64,000 nt of DNA from Ochotona curzoniae (GCF_017591425.1 NW_024466307.1:3966001-4030000); one strand, 5' to 3'. Positions 11,906 to 25,580 are shown, counted from the first letter of the stretch. Numbers and translations: made by a program. Notes: a model not told the origin generated them from the sequence alone.

Positions 11906-14629
11906 ACATATTCATAAAAGCTGCAAGGTGTAGGATACACAAACTGATCTCCAGGGCACAAGACATTTCTGCATGTCAAATCTGCCAGGGGATACCTTTT
12001 AAACAAAATTAGTCAAATCCAAAAATACTGAGTCACCCAAACTAACCTTGAGTGAAAGTGGGCCAGTTGTTACATCTTATGGACTGAACTATACATCAAC
12101 AGAAAACCACTTTTCTGTTTCTCTATTTTGCTTTTAATGGCGCACGATGCACCTCTGAATTAGTCACAGCTGTTTATGTTGGGTTGGACTTCCCAAGCTT
12201 CCAACTTGGGACCTTCATCATTGGACCAACTCTGCAAATTTATCAAGTATGGTAATATTGATATTTTATTCAGCACAATTAGATGCTGACTCTACTATGA
12301 TTAGCAGCATTTGCCAGTGTAGCGAACTTTGGAGCTGACACGGCATACATATGGGAGGCGTATGTCACTGACTGGTTGTTGGGTTAACTTGGGTGATAGA
12401 ATGCAAGAATCGGGAAATGACATCTTTATTATTAACCATATTCACTAGTGAGTACGTGAACTACTTCTGAGAGCATGGCACTGCACTATTGGTTGTCTAG
12501 CACTGTCCAGTTACTTTTGAATGTTCTCAGACACTTCTTCTGCTGAGGTTCTCGCTCTCGTCTTTGCTTTCCATCTCAACCCAGGCCTACAGTCAGGATG
12601 TAGCTCTCTCTGCACTGTCAACACGGCTGTACAAACTAAGGCACTCCTGTTCTCTCTGCCCATGGCTGCAGCACTTGGCTACTTGGTTTGGTCCACTTCC
12701 AAAATTTGCACCCAAACTCTGCAACTTCCTTAGGATAACACAGTCTGAGTCTCTGTTATGAATCTGTAAGGATCTACTGTTGGCAGCTATGTTTCTTTTC
12801 TTGTATGTGAAACTGAGTGATGACCAAGATCAGTTTTTAAATTCGTGGTTGATTACAGCTAGATGTAAAAGCACACTGTGGCATATGAAGGCCAATTTTC
12901 AACATTTAAGTTTTTTTTTTTTAAATAAATGTGTGATGCCTGCGAGGACTACACTGTCTGGACAGGAAATATGTAATGGGTCATGATTTGGAAACCTTGG
13001 CAGAGTATGCACTCATTGAGCAATATGACATGAATGTCAAGTGAATTCATGTGCTGGTCTTATTTTCAATGGTTACTTATTCTGTCTTCTGTTACTATCG
13101 ATCATAAATTGTGTCACTTCCAGGAAAGCTTCTATATAAACCCAGAAGAGCAAATAACACCTTCTCAAAGACTCGTTTGATTCCAGCGAGTCCTTGTGGA
13201 TGTCACTTTTATTTGAACATCCTATGAAAACCTGTGCATGCATCAGCCCTCCCCTTTTATGCATAACTGAATCCCTCCTCTTGGCTGAAATCTGATTGCC
13301 CAAATCCACGGCCATCTCTATTTTGGGAACTCTCATGACAGCTCCCTGAAGCATCCAGCCTATGCCAACTTTGACTCTGTCCATGTGTAAATGGATTTCA
13401 CAGGTGTGAGTCCCTTGTATCTGACACTTGGCTCCCATCACAGTTCCTGAAAAACTGACGGTTAAGAAACCTTCTTGATATTGTTAACTCCTGCCTCGCC
13501 AAGCGGACTGATTCCCTTTAGGACAAAGGGCTGTTTTTTGATTCCTCAACTCCTGGGATTTTAACAGGCCTGAGTACATAAAGAAAAGGCTCAACAAATC
13601 AACAACTCTGCTCACTCTCACATCTGCCCTTAAGCTCAAGCACCTTCAAAGACACAACATTCATGTGCCCTGCGCCTCCCTTCCCCACTCCCACTGCTTG
13701 TGATGGTCTCTGCCCTCTGTTGGCGTAATCTGGAAGGTTCCTGGAGTGCCCTACTCAGTCAGCTGTGGAAATCTAAATTTTACCTTCCTGTACACACTCA
13801 ATAATTCATTAGTTCTAAAATTCCAAGACTCTTAAGCCCTAAAGGGCAAAGGCAAAGCCTGAGCCCAACAGGGGCTGTCCTACATAACACCATGGGCTTC
13901 ATTCCTCTCCGGAGATGCCAGAAGAGGGAAAGGACACACACTTCTGAGGCTTTGCAGGGTTGACAGCAAGATGCATCTCACCCTGTTTCCTAGAAGCTAA
14001 ATTTGATGTAAAGGTCCCACGTGGATTAATGGTGCTGAATCCCTGTTGTAGCTGTGCAGTTACTGGAACCTGCCTTCTCAGTTCTGAGAGGTTCTTGGGC
14101 TGCTGCCTTGTAGAATACTGGTCTTGGGAAAACTGTTCTGGGAACAAACCACTCCGAGGCCTAATCAGTAAGAGGAACACGGAAATTCCAGGCCCCATCC
14201 TGAAGATTTGTCATGAATATTAGGGCATTAAAATGCACATGTCTCTATGCAGTGCAAAGCAACGACCCGCATCGCCTTTCCAACCTCACTTCATTGTTTT
14301 GGAATTTGAAAGTCTCACTTAAAACAAAAATACTGGGATATGTACAGAGGCATGCTTCTTAGACTCTTCCAATAGATTTCACCTTCATGTGAGCCTTATG
14401 TTCAGGTACTGGTTGTTTTAATAATTTAGAGGACTTGCATTGATTGGGAACGACTCCAGGTTCTGCTCACGTGAAGGAGATGCGGATTAGAAGGACCGCT
14501 TTCTTACGGGCAGATTCTCCAGAGATGGTTGCCCAAGTTCAAGATGGAAATGTCAGCGCTCGCCCGTCCCTATGACGAGCTGGCAGTCTACACGGCAGCT
14601 GCCGAGCGGCCACAGGGCCTTCCCTCCAG

Positions 14630-14651
14630 ATTTCTAATCGATTTCTAATCG
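14630..14651. repeat. 11-bp tandem duplication
   Basis: The unit atttctaatcg is present twice in a row. Confidence 0.95.
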
Positions 14652-16179
14652 AGCAAACAGCTTTAGTGATCACTTCCTCATCTCTCCAGCTCCCAGAGCA
14701 ACCCGTGGGGCAGGTTACAGTGGTCAGGCTCTTTTTAAAGAAACTTTGATCCTAGGTAAGGCTGAGGACTAACTTGGCAACAGCATGTAACAAGCTCGCC
14801 ACTTTCTCTCTCTCTCTCTGTCTCTCACACACACACACACTCATATACAGAGACAGTATTTATATCTACCGTCATAATTTATCTAGCCACATAGCTAGTT
14901 ACTTCTCTTTGCCCACAGTCTTATCTAGCAGCAAATCTAAATACATATATAAATCACCGTCTTCTTCAAAAAGTAATTGTATTTGAGAAACACACCAATT
15001 CTTTTACACTTCCTTACTAAAAAAAAAAAAAAAGGCTACAAAAGCAAACTACCATACACATACATCTATGAAGTTTGTAATTTTAAGTAGAATAAAAACG
15101 TGTTTAAAAAAAGAATGAAAAAAACAAGAGAGGAGATGTCAAAAAAAAAAAACTGTTAAGGCAAAAAAAAAATCACAAAGGCAAAAATGATAAAATTAGA
15201 AAATAAGTGGCTTTGAAAAGTAATCAAAAGAAACGGCTGACATAAACTCTGGGATCAGTGGCCCAACAGGTAGTAGAGAGATATCAGAATAAACTGAATG
15301 GTGACGATCATTACACAGTGACGTGTTTCAAATCGCAGCGCACATCTCATAAACAGGCAGTCATTGCCAATTACATCTTTTGAAAAAGAGCAAAGAAGTG
15401 CTGACAAACGCCTCTTCATAATTTTAAGGCCTCAGGAATCCTGGGAATTATTTATGTGATTCCTAGCCAAAGGACGGCAGAGTGTTGCACAAAGCAGCTC
15501 TGTAGTAACATACGAGTTTTAGCGCATGCAGAGTTTGCGTCTTGAAGCTCATCCTTTGGAATAGCCTGGTATTGAAGCGATACTTTGGCATATGCTTTTC
15601 ACTTGTTTAATAATTCAAAATTGTACAGAAGCTTAACCACAAGATATTTACCTATGCATACTCCTTCAATTTTACAGCATGATTAATGGGAATGTAAAAG
15701 AAGAAAAAAAAATACATTTGGCTACATAGGTTGTTTTCCAATTTGAAGCTGAGATTTTTCTTTTTCTTTTCTTTTCAGGAAATAGTGGGATGCCGTTAAC
15801 TGGACTCATTAAGTCTTGCTTCTGCATTGCACACTGTGGACCCAATTACTAACTGACATAGGACACAATGACAAATTATCCCATTATCAGCAACCAAAAA
15901 ACCCATAAAATTATTTCCATACTTAAATCACTTGCAAAATTACAGTTCAAATGACACAATTACACTGCTCAATTTAAACTTACACCTTGCCGAGAACTTA
16001 AAGAGCAGATTCAGTTTGAATAATTAATTTTAATGTTTTCATTTAGAGGGAGCACATTAAAATTTTACTTGCTCTGATGGCCTAGCGCCCGATTCTCAGG
16101 ATGCAGAGGTGACTTCGGTGCAGATCAGCTTTGTCTGCAGCCGCAGACCTCCTCAGGGTGACACACACGCTATGGATAC

Positions 16180-16310
16180 ACTGTGAGCAGGCCCAATGCT
16201 GTGGGCATCTGGGGAGCAGGTGGGAGATGGAAGGTCTCTGGTCTCCTGCTCTGGTCCTCTGACTCTCCCGGTCTCCACCTCTCTCCCTCTCTCGCCAGTA
16301 CAATGAACAG
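16180..16310 (+). mobile_element. Possible 3' fragment of a lagomorph SINE
   Basis: Only the 3' section is visible: 'tgtgggcatctggggagcag', 'gtgggagatggaaggtctct', then a CT-rich tail. The head is absent, and the call rests on this short match. Confidence 0.45.
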
Positions 16311-16530
16311 CAGTATATACGCACGTTTTAGAAGTGGATATTTAGCACAACCACAACAAATTCACTACGTCTATCTGACCTTCTTACTTCATTTTGCTTT
16401 TCTCCAAGGAGTTGGAACTAGGCCAAGGCTCATGAAATTTAGGTGATTTGCTCAAAACTGATGGCACTGATTGGTTTCCACGAGAAGCACAAACCTTGCA
16501 ACTCGGGGTGTGCTCGCTGGAGGCACAGTG

Positions 16531-16556
16531 CTGGCGTCCCCATGCTGGCGTCCCCA
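16531..16556. repeat. 14-bp imperfect tandem duplication
   Basis: 'ctggcgtccccatg' is followed at once by 'ctggcgtcccca'. Confidence 0.9.
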
Positions 16557-19038
16557 GGAGCACAACCGTGGATCCCTGCCTCACTCCAACAACATTCCGC
16601 TGCAAGAAGCAAGGCCCGGCAATTCACAGGCAAGCCACATTTTTCAAGGCACTACTTACAAAACATGTCTGTTTTAATGCAACAGATATTTTGAATATAA
16701 ATTTTTGATGAACACTGTGCTAACTTGCATGCTTTCATTAAAAAAGGCCATTTTCTGAGACAAATAGCACTAAGCCAATTTAATTATTTAATCAATTTCC
16801 TTCTCGGAGCAAATCAGCCTTCTTGTTTTTTATTCCTGTGAGCTTATTTTACTGCATCCATTCCTCTCTAATTCAATTTCATGGAGAAGCATTTAGCTTG
16901 CCATCATCTTTTTAAGTAAAATAATCCTGGCTAACCTCCTGCCCATACTTTTTTCTGGGTGGGGAGGATTGCATTTCTAACAAGTGTAATTTTTCTTGGC
17001 TTAAATTTGATCAGCTCTGACCTGTTTTTCAGAAATACTTGAATATCAATATTTAATCAATGCAAAATTTTACTCTCTGTGAATTTACACACAGTCAAGT
17101 TTGAGAATTCCTCACAGTAGTTTTGCCAGGAATTAGAAAAAACTGCTCCACATACTAATTGACCAGTTAAATGACTGAAGGGGTGGGACACTGAGGGTAG
17201 AGCCTGAAGCAGCCTGCTGTCCACGGCCTCTTCTTCCCTTTCTGGCTGCGCATGCTCCTTGCACAATTCCGCTCTCTCTGTAACTGTCTGCTACTAACTT
17301 CCTGGCTAGCTTGCACCCTCCCGAGCTGCAGGCAGCATCACATTCCCTTGCCCTGCATTTGGGATCCCTGGGGTTCCAAGAGTGGTCCTCTCCCACACGA
17401 AGAGCTCCTCTCTTAGCAACTACATTTTGAAGTATAAAGTTCAGTCCCATCTACTACTGGACACGCAGCACTTGAATTTTTTCTTTTTTTTTTTTTTTGC
17501 TTCACTGCCCCTCTCTTTTTGCCCCTGTCTGTTCTTACCATCTTTATGACACACAATGGCCATTTCCCACCTGCGTCGGCAGTGTCTCTCTAATTGGTCT
17601 GCTCCTCTGGTGTCTCCACCCTGCAAGCTCACTGCTCTCATACTTGACAGAGCATCCACCCATGTCCACTCGTTGACTTCAGGTCTTAGACGGTGCCTAG
17701 ACCTCACTTTCAGGAAGGACAGTGAATTACGATAGAAAGGATGGTATGATTTTAAAATAGAACTGTTGAACTACCGAAACCTCTTGAGCAGGACCCTCGG
17801 AGCCTGTCCCACCTGCATCGGGGACCCTGGCATGGTTGGGAGGCTGAGCGTCTTCTCCCCTTATCTCAACCCTTCCCTCAGACATGGGAAGGAAAAACAG
17901 AATGATCTCACCCAGCTTCCTGTAACCCTTGACCCTATTCATCCTAATCAACCATGTAAACATCAAAAATTAAAATAATCATCTTAAAAAACAGAAATAT
18001 ACCATGAATCTTGATTCTACTATGTGTTAACTCAGACATCCTGCAGCAAGTTATTTATCTGTTCCTTAATTAAAAAAAATTTTATAAGACTATTTTGAAA
18101 GTGAAATGGAACTGTTTGCGTAGACAATTCACTAAGCATTTGTAAACTATAAAAATTTTCCAAAATCTTCCATCAAGATTATGACATACATGTTATATAC
18201 ATGTAGTCATACATATAACTCCATATAGAGTCCATACAAGTGTATGCATCTTGCTTGTGTATATATTAAAATCTGAACAACATCTACCAGTGATATGTTC
18301 TAGATGCAGATTTACACATTTATGTTTCATGAAAGAAATAACAGAAATAAGAGCATACAGATAAAAAGCTACTTTAATGCTTACAGCGCAAGTTAACATT
18401 GAACTTTTCTGAGGCTAGCCTGATCTGAGTGATTGGATTTCTCTGAGCATTGCTTGGGTATGCAGCAATTACGATAGGGGAAAAAACCTAGGTTTATGTT
18501 GGGTTGTACAAACAGCATGTAGTAACTTCTTTCGCCTCTTTCAAGAAATGGTAATAGACTCCAAAGTTCAATGGCACTAAAAGAAGAAAAGCTTTCACCT
18601 GGTAGAGACAGTGTCTCCATATCAGAGGCATGGACACCCATCTCCCTGTCACCAGGATCCCCACAATGCATGGACCACCATGGTCCATGAGGGGACCAGC
18701 ACTGTACAATAGAGAGTATCTCCCAGCACGGAGGAGGCTGAGATCAGCGCTTCTGTCTGGAATGTGAAGGCAAGGACGTGCAGAGAAAGCCAGGGGATCT
18801 TCATGTAAGAAAGCATGGCCAATCCGCTCCAGCAACAGAGGAGCTTCTCCACAATTAAACCACTCTTTATCTGCAAGGGCTATGCTCAAACACCCCAAAC
18901 ATCAGATCACAAAGTTCCTTTCTCTAGCTGCCATGCAGTTATCACGAAAAGAGCGACAGAATGAGTTAGCACTTCAAAGGTATTCCTATCCTTATTTTTT
19001 GGGGGGTCTTAGTTCAGAGAATCTTAAAACTTAGCATG

Positions 19039-19370
19039 TGGGACTGGAGCGGCAGCCTAGTGGCTCAAGTCCTTGTCTTGCACACCTGGGATCCCATATG
19101 GGTTCAGGTTCTAATTCCGGCTGCTCCACTTCCCATCCAGCTATCTTCTTATGGCCTGGGAAAGCAGTCGAGGATGGCCCAAAGCCTTGGGACCCTGCAC
19201 CCACCGGGGAGACCAGGAAGAAGCTCCAGGCTCCTGGCTTCAGATCAGCTCAGCTCTGGCCATTGCAGCCACTTGAGGAGTGAATCACCAGACGCAAGAT
19301 CTTGCTCTCTGTCTCTTCTCTCTGTATGTCTGACCTTGCATTAAAACTAAATAAATCTTAAAAAAAAAAA
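19039..19370 (+). mobile_element. Lagomorph C-repeat SINE, pika-like subtype, near full length
   Basis: This is a tRNA-derived SINE with the head 'gcagcctagtggctcaagtc', a middle 'gatcccatatgggttcaggt', the body 'tggcctgggaaagcagtcga' and 'ccttgggaccctgcaccc', a CT-rich 3' region, then ataaatct and poly(A). It is flanked by a 13-bp target-site duplication, aaaacttagcatg, at 19026-19038 and 19367-19379, the hallmark of L1-driven insertion. It is the least decayed SINE in the window and therefore probably the youngest. The head differs from the rabbit version I know and is closer to the pika form. Confidence 0.93.
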
Positions 19371-19684
19371 CTTAGCATGCAATACTCTTTGTAAAATATT
19401 TAATTACGCTTCTCAGGAAGTTCAAATCATTTATCTGCATCTTTTTTTCCCCACTCTCCACCTTGCAACCTCTACTTCACATTGCAGACGAGGGCAAATG
19501 ACTTTCCTCAGGAAACGGATGCATCAGGTATTCTAAAACTACCTTACCTACTAATTAAAGCTACTTTGCAAGATACAGTTGGGATGTGATAAATAATAAA
19601 GTAACGTGCACAGCGGCTTTTCGTTTACGTCTACGGTTAGGTTCATACGTGCATCCAGACGGAAGACCTTACAACAGATTTAAA

Positions 19685-19980
19685 GGGCTAGCCTCACAGT
19701 CGGGCTGTGGAACCACTGCCTGCAATGCCTACATCCAAGATGGGTGCCAGGTCAGGCCCTGGTTGCTCTGCTTCCAAGCCAACTCCCTGCTGCTGTGTAT
19801 GCAGACAGCAGAGCCTGATGCAAAGCTGCCCAGACAGGAGATGGAGTTACAGGCCCCCAGCATTGGCCTGCCATAATCCTGGCCATTGTGGCTATCTAGG
19901 GAGTGGACGAGTGGATGAAGGTCTCTTTCTCTCTCTTTTATAGAACTCTGTAAAATAAATACATAAATACAAAAAAATTT
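19685..19980 (+). mobile_element. Lagomorph SINE, older subtype
   Basis: Recognisable parts are 'accactgcctgcaatgccta', 'gatgggtgccaggtca', 'ccaagccaactccctgctgc', a segment like 'ggagtggacgagtggatgaa', and a CT-rich tail running into ataaatacataaata plus A-rich sequence. It is more diverged than its neighbour at 19039. Confidence 0.8.
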
Positions 19981-20039
19981 AAAAAAGAAGTCCAGAAGTC
20001 TCACAACTGTTAAAAAAAAAAAAGTAACAAAGACATATA

Positions 20040-20362
20040 TAAGACATATATAGCCTAGTGGATAAAGTCCTCTTCTTGCACGTGCCAGGAACCCATATGG
20101 GTGCCGGTTTCTATCCCAGCTGCCCTGCTTCCCATTCAGCTGCCTGTTTGTAGCCTGGGAAAGGAGCTGAGGATAGTCTAAAGCCTTGGGAGCCTGCACC
20201 TGCATGGGAGACCCGGGAGAGCTCCTGGCTCCTGGCTTCAGATTGGCACAGCTCTGGCTGTTGCAGCCACGTGGGGAGTGAATCAGTGGATGGAAGACTT
20301 GCCTCTCTGTCTCTCCTCCTCTCTCAGACATTGCAATAAAAGTAAACAAATCTGAAACCAAA
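20040..20362 (+). mobile_element. Lagomorph SINE (pika-like)
   Basis: It carries 'tagcctagtggataaagtcc', 'acccatatgggtgccggttt', 'tagcctgggaaaggagctga', 'ctcctggctcctggcttcag', 'gtggggagtgaatcagtgga', then CT-rich sequence and an A-rich end. The 5' end is slightly truncated. A short gacatat motif on both sides may be a decayed target-site duplication. Confidence 0.88.
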
Positions 20363-20869
20363 TGACATATTGAATGTGTCATGAGTTATCTGAGAAACTA
20401 TGCTGTATTATCGCACATTTTTGGCCTTTGGAATTGGCCGTGACCTTGACGCAGGCTGCATTTTCAGCTGGTTCTGTGCCAGCTCACAAACAATCCCGAT
20501 ATGTGTGCGGGCAGTATGTCTCCGAACGGCCGGGAGTGACAGGCCACGGAGGCCGCACCTGTGCTGTGTTGGGCCCTTTGAGCATCTTCTCCTGTACCGT
20601 TCACCACTTGGCAGATTCTCCCGTCTCCTCACTTCCATAGCTTCCTGCCCTAGAGGACAGGACTCAATGGTTGTCTTAGTGTGTCAGTACGACGCACAGC
20701 CAGTCAGCTTTTTTGAAAACATTAATGGAAAAATCTGAGAGGAACAGTTTAGGAGGGAAGTTGGGAGGCTCAAAGAACAAGATGGGATGATTCAGTTTTC
20801 CGGGAGCAACAAAGAACAGCACAGATGGGACCATGTGGTAAACAGGGAGCCGAGAGACACATGGAGCTC

Positions 20870-21090
20870 GCGCTGATGCACCTGAAAGGCAGCAGATGAT
20901 GGTTCAAAGGCCGTGGGTCATGCCACCCCACGGTGGGAGACCGGAATGGAATTCCTGGCTCCTGGCTTCAGCTTGCCTCAGCTCTGGTAATCATGGGATA
21001 TGAGGAGTGAGCCAGTGGACGGAACTGTCTCCCTATTATTTTCATCTGCTTTTCAAATAAATAAAATACATCTTAAAAACAAAAAGGAGA
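20870..21090 (+). mobile_element. Lagomorph SINE, 5' truncated
   Basis: It starts within the body ('gatgcacctgaaaggcagca') and continues with 'ttcctggctcctggcttcag', 'gaggagtgagccagtggacg', 'tttcaaataaataaa' and an A-rich tail. It is the fourth same-orientation SINE in about 2 kb. Confidence 0.75.
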
Positions 21091-24000
21091 GAGAGAGGAA
21101 TTGTTCTTCACGTCCTGTTCTCCACTCTACATAGACACAAGCAGAATGCGGCCAGCTGCCGAGCAGGAAGAGGTACCATGCCAGAACCCAGCCACACTAA
21201 CATGGAACACTGAGAAAAACGTCTTGTAGTGACGCCATAGGCTTCATGGTATTTTTCCTTACAGCAGCTAAAAATACCCACGATGCCAGATACACTGAAA
21301 GATGGCACAAAAGCATTTTTAAGAATTCAAAATATTATAGACGTTTCTGTCTCAGTTGAAGAGATGCAAAATTGCTGATCACAAACTCTTGCTAAGTTAG
21401 CAGACATGTCCTACCGACAGTCAAAGAGATGGGCGCAAACCAGCATCTGGAAGAGCAGACCCGAGGGAAGCTGTACCAGTGAGTTCGCTTTCTTACGGAA
21501 GAGGTTCTCAGAAAGAAACTCATCTAAGATTTCCTAAATGTCTTTTCCTGCTTAATTAAAAATAAAGTTTTATCTGAAATGGATTAAACATGACTGCTGT
21601 TTAATTATCCTGAAAACCTTTAAGAGGAGTACTCCAACAAGATCAATTAACATTCTGCTTTGTACTGAACATAATTAGAAAGGCACTTCTCATCCATTGG
21701 CATAACCTTTACAATTCTCTTGGCCTTTCCAACACAACTACACGGCATTTTCTTTAAAACCCAAACAACAACAACAAAGTCATACCTTGAGTTTAATCTA
21801 AGTGCTCACTGTAAAACCACACATACTCACAAACTAAAAAACAAAGAAAAGAATCTTACATTTGGCCATTACACTTTGACAACTCTGTTTGAAAAATAGT
21901 TTTCTACAGGGAAAAACAAATGAATGAAATCATAGTTGAGGGACATGAAATCCTGAGCAAATGCAGGAGGAATTTGAGTCTTTGCATTTTCTTCTTTTTT
22001 CTTTTTTTTTTTTTTTTTTGTAAAAACAGAAGAGTTTGAAGATTTTTCTGAATTGTTTTCTGATGTAGAAGGCGCAAAATTTCCGTAGTGCTAATGACAG
22101 ATCTATATTTTCAAAGAGTTCTTCTGCAACACTGCAGAAAATTTTAGGAAACAGACAAATGAACTTAACACACTCCACTACACTGGTCTGACCTTTGACC
22201 TCTGCTGCTTTGTGATAGGGTGATGACTTATGGGAATTTTAAAGCACACCTATGCTTCTAGAAACATCCATGCTAACATCAGCTTCTGACCACATTCTGT
22301 GCATTTCTCCCATCCCAAACAGAACAGTGTGGAATGGGCCTGGGTAACAGAGTGCCTGACTATTGATGTGGAGAACCGGATGCTGCTCAGCCTGAGCCCA
22401 GGGACCCTTCAGTGGCCCCGCGCTCCGTGAGATGTGGTGGAGCTCCAGGACCCTTGGGCTTAAACTACTCCGCTGTCCACATTAAAAGTCATCTCCATGT
22501 CTCACAGGGCATCAGCCTGCAAGAGCGTCCCGCAAGGAACCAGCCGGAGCTTGTTCCAGGGGCACCTGCTTCCCATCCAATGTACCTCTGTTCCAGCACG
22601 GGATGCCCTCTGCAGATGAGGGCTCCTAGCTCCTGCATGGACTAACTCCAACTGTATCATTTCTATATCAAAAGAACAACTTTGCATATAAAAATCCAAT
22701 TACTCCATTGATAAGAATTTGCCTATTCCTCATTTTTCTCACATTTTTTTTTTTGCATCCCTTCTCAACGCTGCTTTAAAACAACCTACTAGATGTATAC
22801 TAAAAACTATTAAACTACAAACAGGCATGTGCTACCTACGGATACACGGCCTGGGAGAAATGTAGAGAATGGGGTGTGTTTCAGGAATAGGGGTACTTTC
22901 CTTTAAGTCAGCAGTTAGCTCCCCAAGCTGCTCTCTGTAGACAACACTTAGTGACAGGCCCGAAGGCTTCGGATAGACTCTGCCATGACACAGACAGGTT
23001 CTGCTCTCTCAACTCCCCGTCGGCCCCACGGCTTCGTTTCTTATACAAGAACACTCACACTCAGCATGGCCTTACCTCAGGAACGGCAGAGGGGACGCGG
23101 TGTGGTGGGCGGACATTATCCGCCCAGCAAGTAGCATGGCCTGATGCTGAAGTCACTGGAAAGTTTTCAGATTGTACTGGCAGATTCCACTCCTGGAGCG
23201 GCCAGTGAATACGATTTGGAGTCCCACATTTGGATGGGTAAAAAGGCTTTGTGATTCAAATTTACTCATTCTAAAAGTGTGATTCATTAACGTATTTTCT
23301 AAATAGTTTCATCAATTCTACTAAAATTAGAAGAGGCACCAAGTGCAGGTGCATAATTACACTTGCCATTAAACACCAACACAGATGCAAGCAACAAAAT
23401 TAGATGCAATCATTTCATTGAGAGAAGAAAAGCACTTGTTCCTCATTTCACATTTTTCATTGAAAAACAAATGTTAAACTAAAGTTTTTTTATTTTTGTT
23501 TTTGTTTTTCCCATTACAGACTGAGAGGTGTCACCTGCGTGCTTATTGTTTTTCTTCCAAGTTTAAGTAAGAGTTTATGAGGAGGTTCATTCTATAAGTC
23601 ATGAAGACAAACTTTTCCAGACCATACATGCAAAGCCACATTCAACTTCTCCCTGGTAAATGTTGCAGGATTCTGTCCCCAACTCATGGGCAAGGGACGG
23701 CCTTGATCTAACTTTGTCTGCTGTATTCACATGGGGGGAGAGGATACTTTTGTTGTGGTATGCACGGTGGCCAAGTCATGAGTGGCACTTCATTTCCGCC
23801 CTACAAGAACCCCTTGGGATAAACTCATCTTACCCTGGAGATAATTCCAAGGGGTGAACTGGGCTCAACTAACATCGACCACAAGAAACAGGGCTAGAAT
23901 ATGAACAGCAGTTGCTGAAAGCTGTTCTGGTGGTCCCCTCTACACTAGTGGCTAAACCCTGGGCAGGCCAGGACTTGTCCAGTACGGGCCAGGCTGGCCA

Positions 24001-24139
24001 CACCAGGCACAGGCCCCACAACAGAAGCCCTGCGGACCTGGTGGAGTGAGCTCTTACTTCTGGAAGACAGATTTCATGAGGAACTTTCAAAACAAGATTT
24101 CTATGATGTTACTATTTTTTTAGTCATTCTTGGCTGCTT

Positions 24140-25000
24140 TTTAAATGGAGATTAAGCAATTAGAATGCGACGGAGGGACATCACATCTCTGAAGCGAGCA
24201 CAACTACCAACAAAAAGACTGTGGCCACCGGGTGCTGGGAGGCACTGCAGAAAAGCCAGCTCTCGCACACCCCTGGCGGGGGTGCAAAGCAACACAGCCA
24301 CCGTGCACACAGCGTGGAAGTTCCCTTAAAAACTAAAGAAAGAGCTTCCATACAACCTCACACCCTTACTACTGGATGGTAGGAAGGTATCAAAAGGATT
24401 CAAGCCAGTAGAGCTAAGAGACACCTGCGCTCTCACGTTTACTACAGCACTACTCACAAAGACAGGAAGTGGAAACAGAGTGAGTCCATCACCCGATGGA
24501 CGGACAATGAAAATGTGGCATATATGTAGACCACTGTACAAGCACGAACAACAGTAAAATCCTACGTATGTGACAATACACATGAACTTCATTTTCCATT
24601 TAATACGCTGAGATGAGCGCAGCAGAAAGACAAATATCACACGAGCTCACTTACACGTGGATTCCAAAATGATTAATCTCCTAGAAGTGGAGAGTAAAAT
24701 GGTGGCTACCAGAGGATGGGCGAGTAAAGGAGAGGGAAGAAGGGGACTCACGGGTCAGTGGGTGCTGAGTTAATGCTGGCTAGAAGATCCGGGTACCTTG
24801 CATCACAAGCAATTATACAGTGAGTATGGATAATATCGATAATACACTTGATGTCTTTAGGAAAAAACCATTAAGAGTTTTGAATATTTATACACAAATG
24901 GTAAGTATTCAGGTAGACAGATGTGTTTACCTTGATTTGAACATTACACAATGTATACATGTATCAAAACATCCCACGGTACCGCATGGAAACACACGGT
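24140..25000 (+). mobile_element. Old L1 fragment, ORF2 end and 3' UTR (L1MA/MB-like)
   Basis: Typical L1 3' signatures occur in order: 'gaaagagcttccatacaacc', 'actacagcactactcacaaa', 'aatgaaaatgtggcatatat', 'aatggtggctaccagaggat' and 'caatgtatacatgtatcaaa'. The reading frame is broken throughout. The 3' pattern is that of the mammalian-wide L1M families and not of a recent lagomorph L1. Confidence 0.8.
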
Positions 25001-25284
25001 TTTCAGGCATCAGTTTTTCAAAGGAGACATTACAGCGAATTTTACAAATCACTGTCATATAAGAATCTGGGAATGACTGCAGAGAATCTCATTAGCTTTA
25101 GCTTCAGATAAGGAAATCAGTCATAGGAGTGTCTGTATGAGTTTTTATTCTAGCCTTGATGAAACTCGAGGGGTTCTCAACAGACCAAGTTCACTCTCAA
25201 AATGTGATAATGACTAGGTCTCAGCAAAGATCCTGCCAACGGATGCTGCATCCTTATGGCAGGACTGCAATCTCGCTGGGGAGA

Positions 25285-25580
25285 GGGAAGGTGGGGAGAG
25301 GGAGAGAGAGGGAGGGAGAGGGAAAGAGTGAGGGAGAGAGTACGTTTCCATCTGGTGGTTTATTTCTCAAGTCACTGTGACAGCCAAGAGTCAGCCAGGC
25401 CAAACCGGGAGCCAGCCCTCCTGAGGAGGTGTGCTGGATCCAAATGCTTGGGTCGTCATTACATCATCTGTTGCCTTCACAGGCATACTAGCAGGAAGGT
25501 GGATGGGAACCAGAGCAGTGGGGACTCTAATATGGGGAAAAAGGAGCGCCATTAACTCCTTGCACCACAACTCTGTCCCC
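25285..25580 (-). mobile_element. Lagomorph SINE, reverse orientation
   Basis: On the plus strand it opens with a GA-rich tail ('gggagagggagagagaggga'), then 'ccatctggtggtttatttct', 'gagtcagccaggccaaaccg', and at the far end 'gccattaactccttgcacca' and 'ctctgtcccca'. This is the complement of the usual tail, body and head order. Confidence 0.65.

Noticed and set aside
13073..13441. 122-codon open frame on the minus strand that looks protein-like
   Set aside because: It has a balanced composition and made me consider a processed pseudogene, but I cannot match it to any family and there is no poly(A) or target-site duplication.
17995..18075. Possible MIR core ('tactatgtgttaactcagac', 'agcaagttatttatctgttc')
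   Set aside because: The match is short and decayed, and could be chance in AT-rich sequence.
19729..20382. 217-codon open frame on the minus strand
   Set aside because: It is the complement of two SINEs and their CT-rich tails, with no conserved domain.
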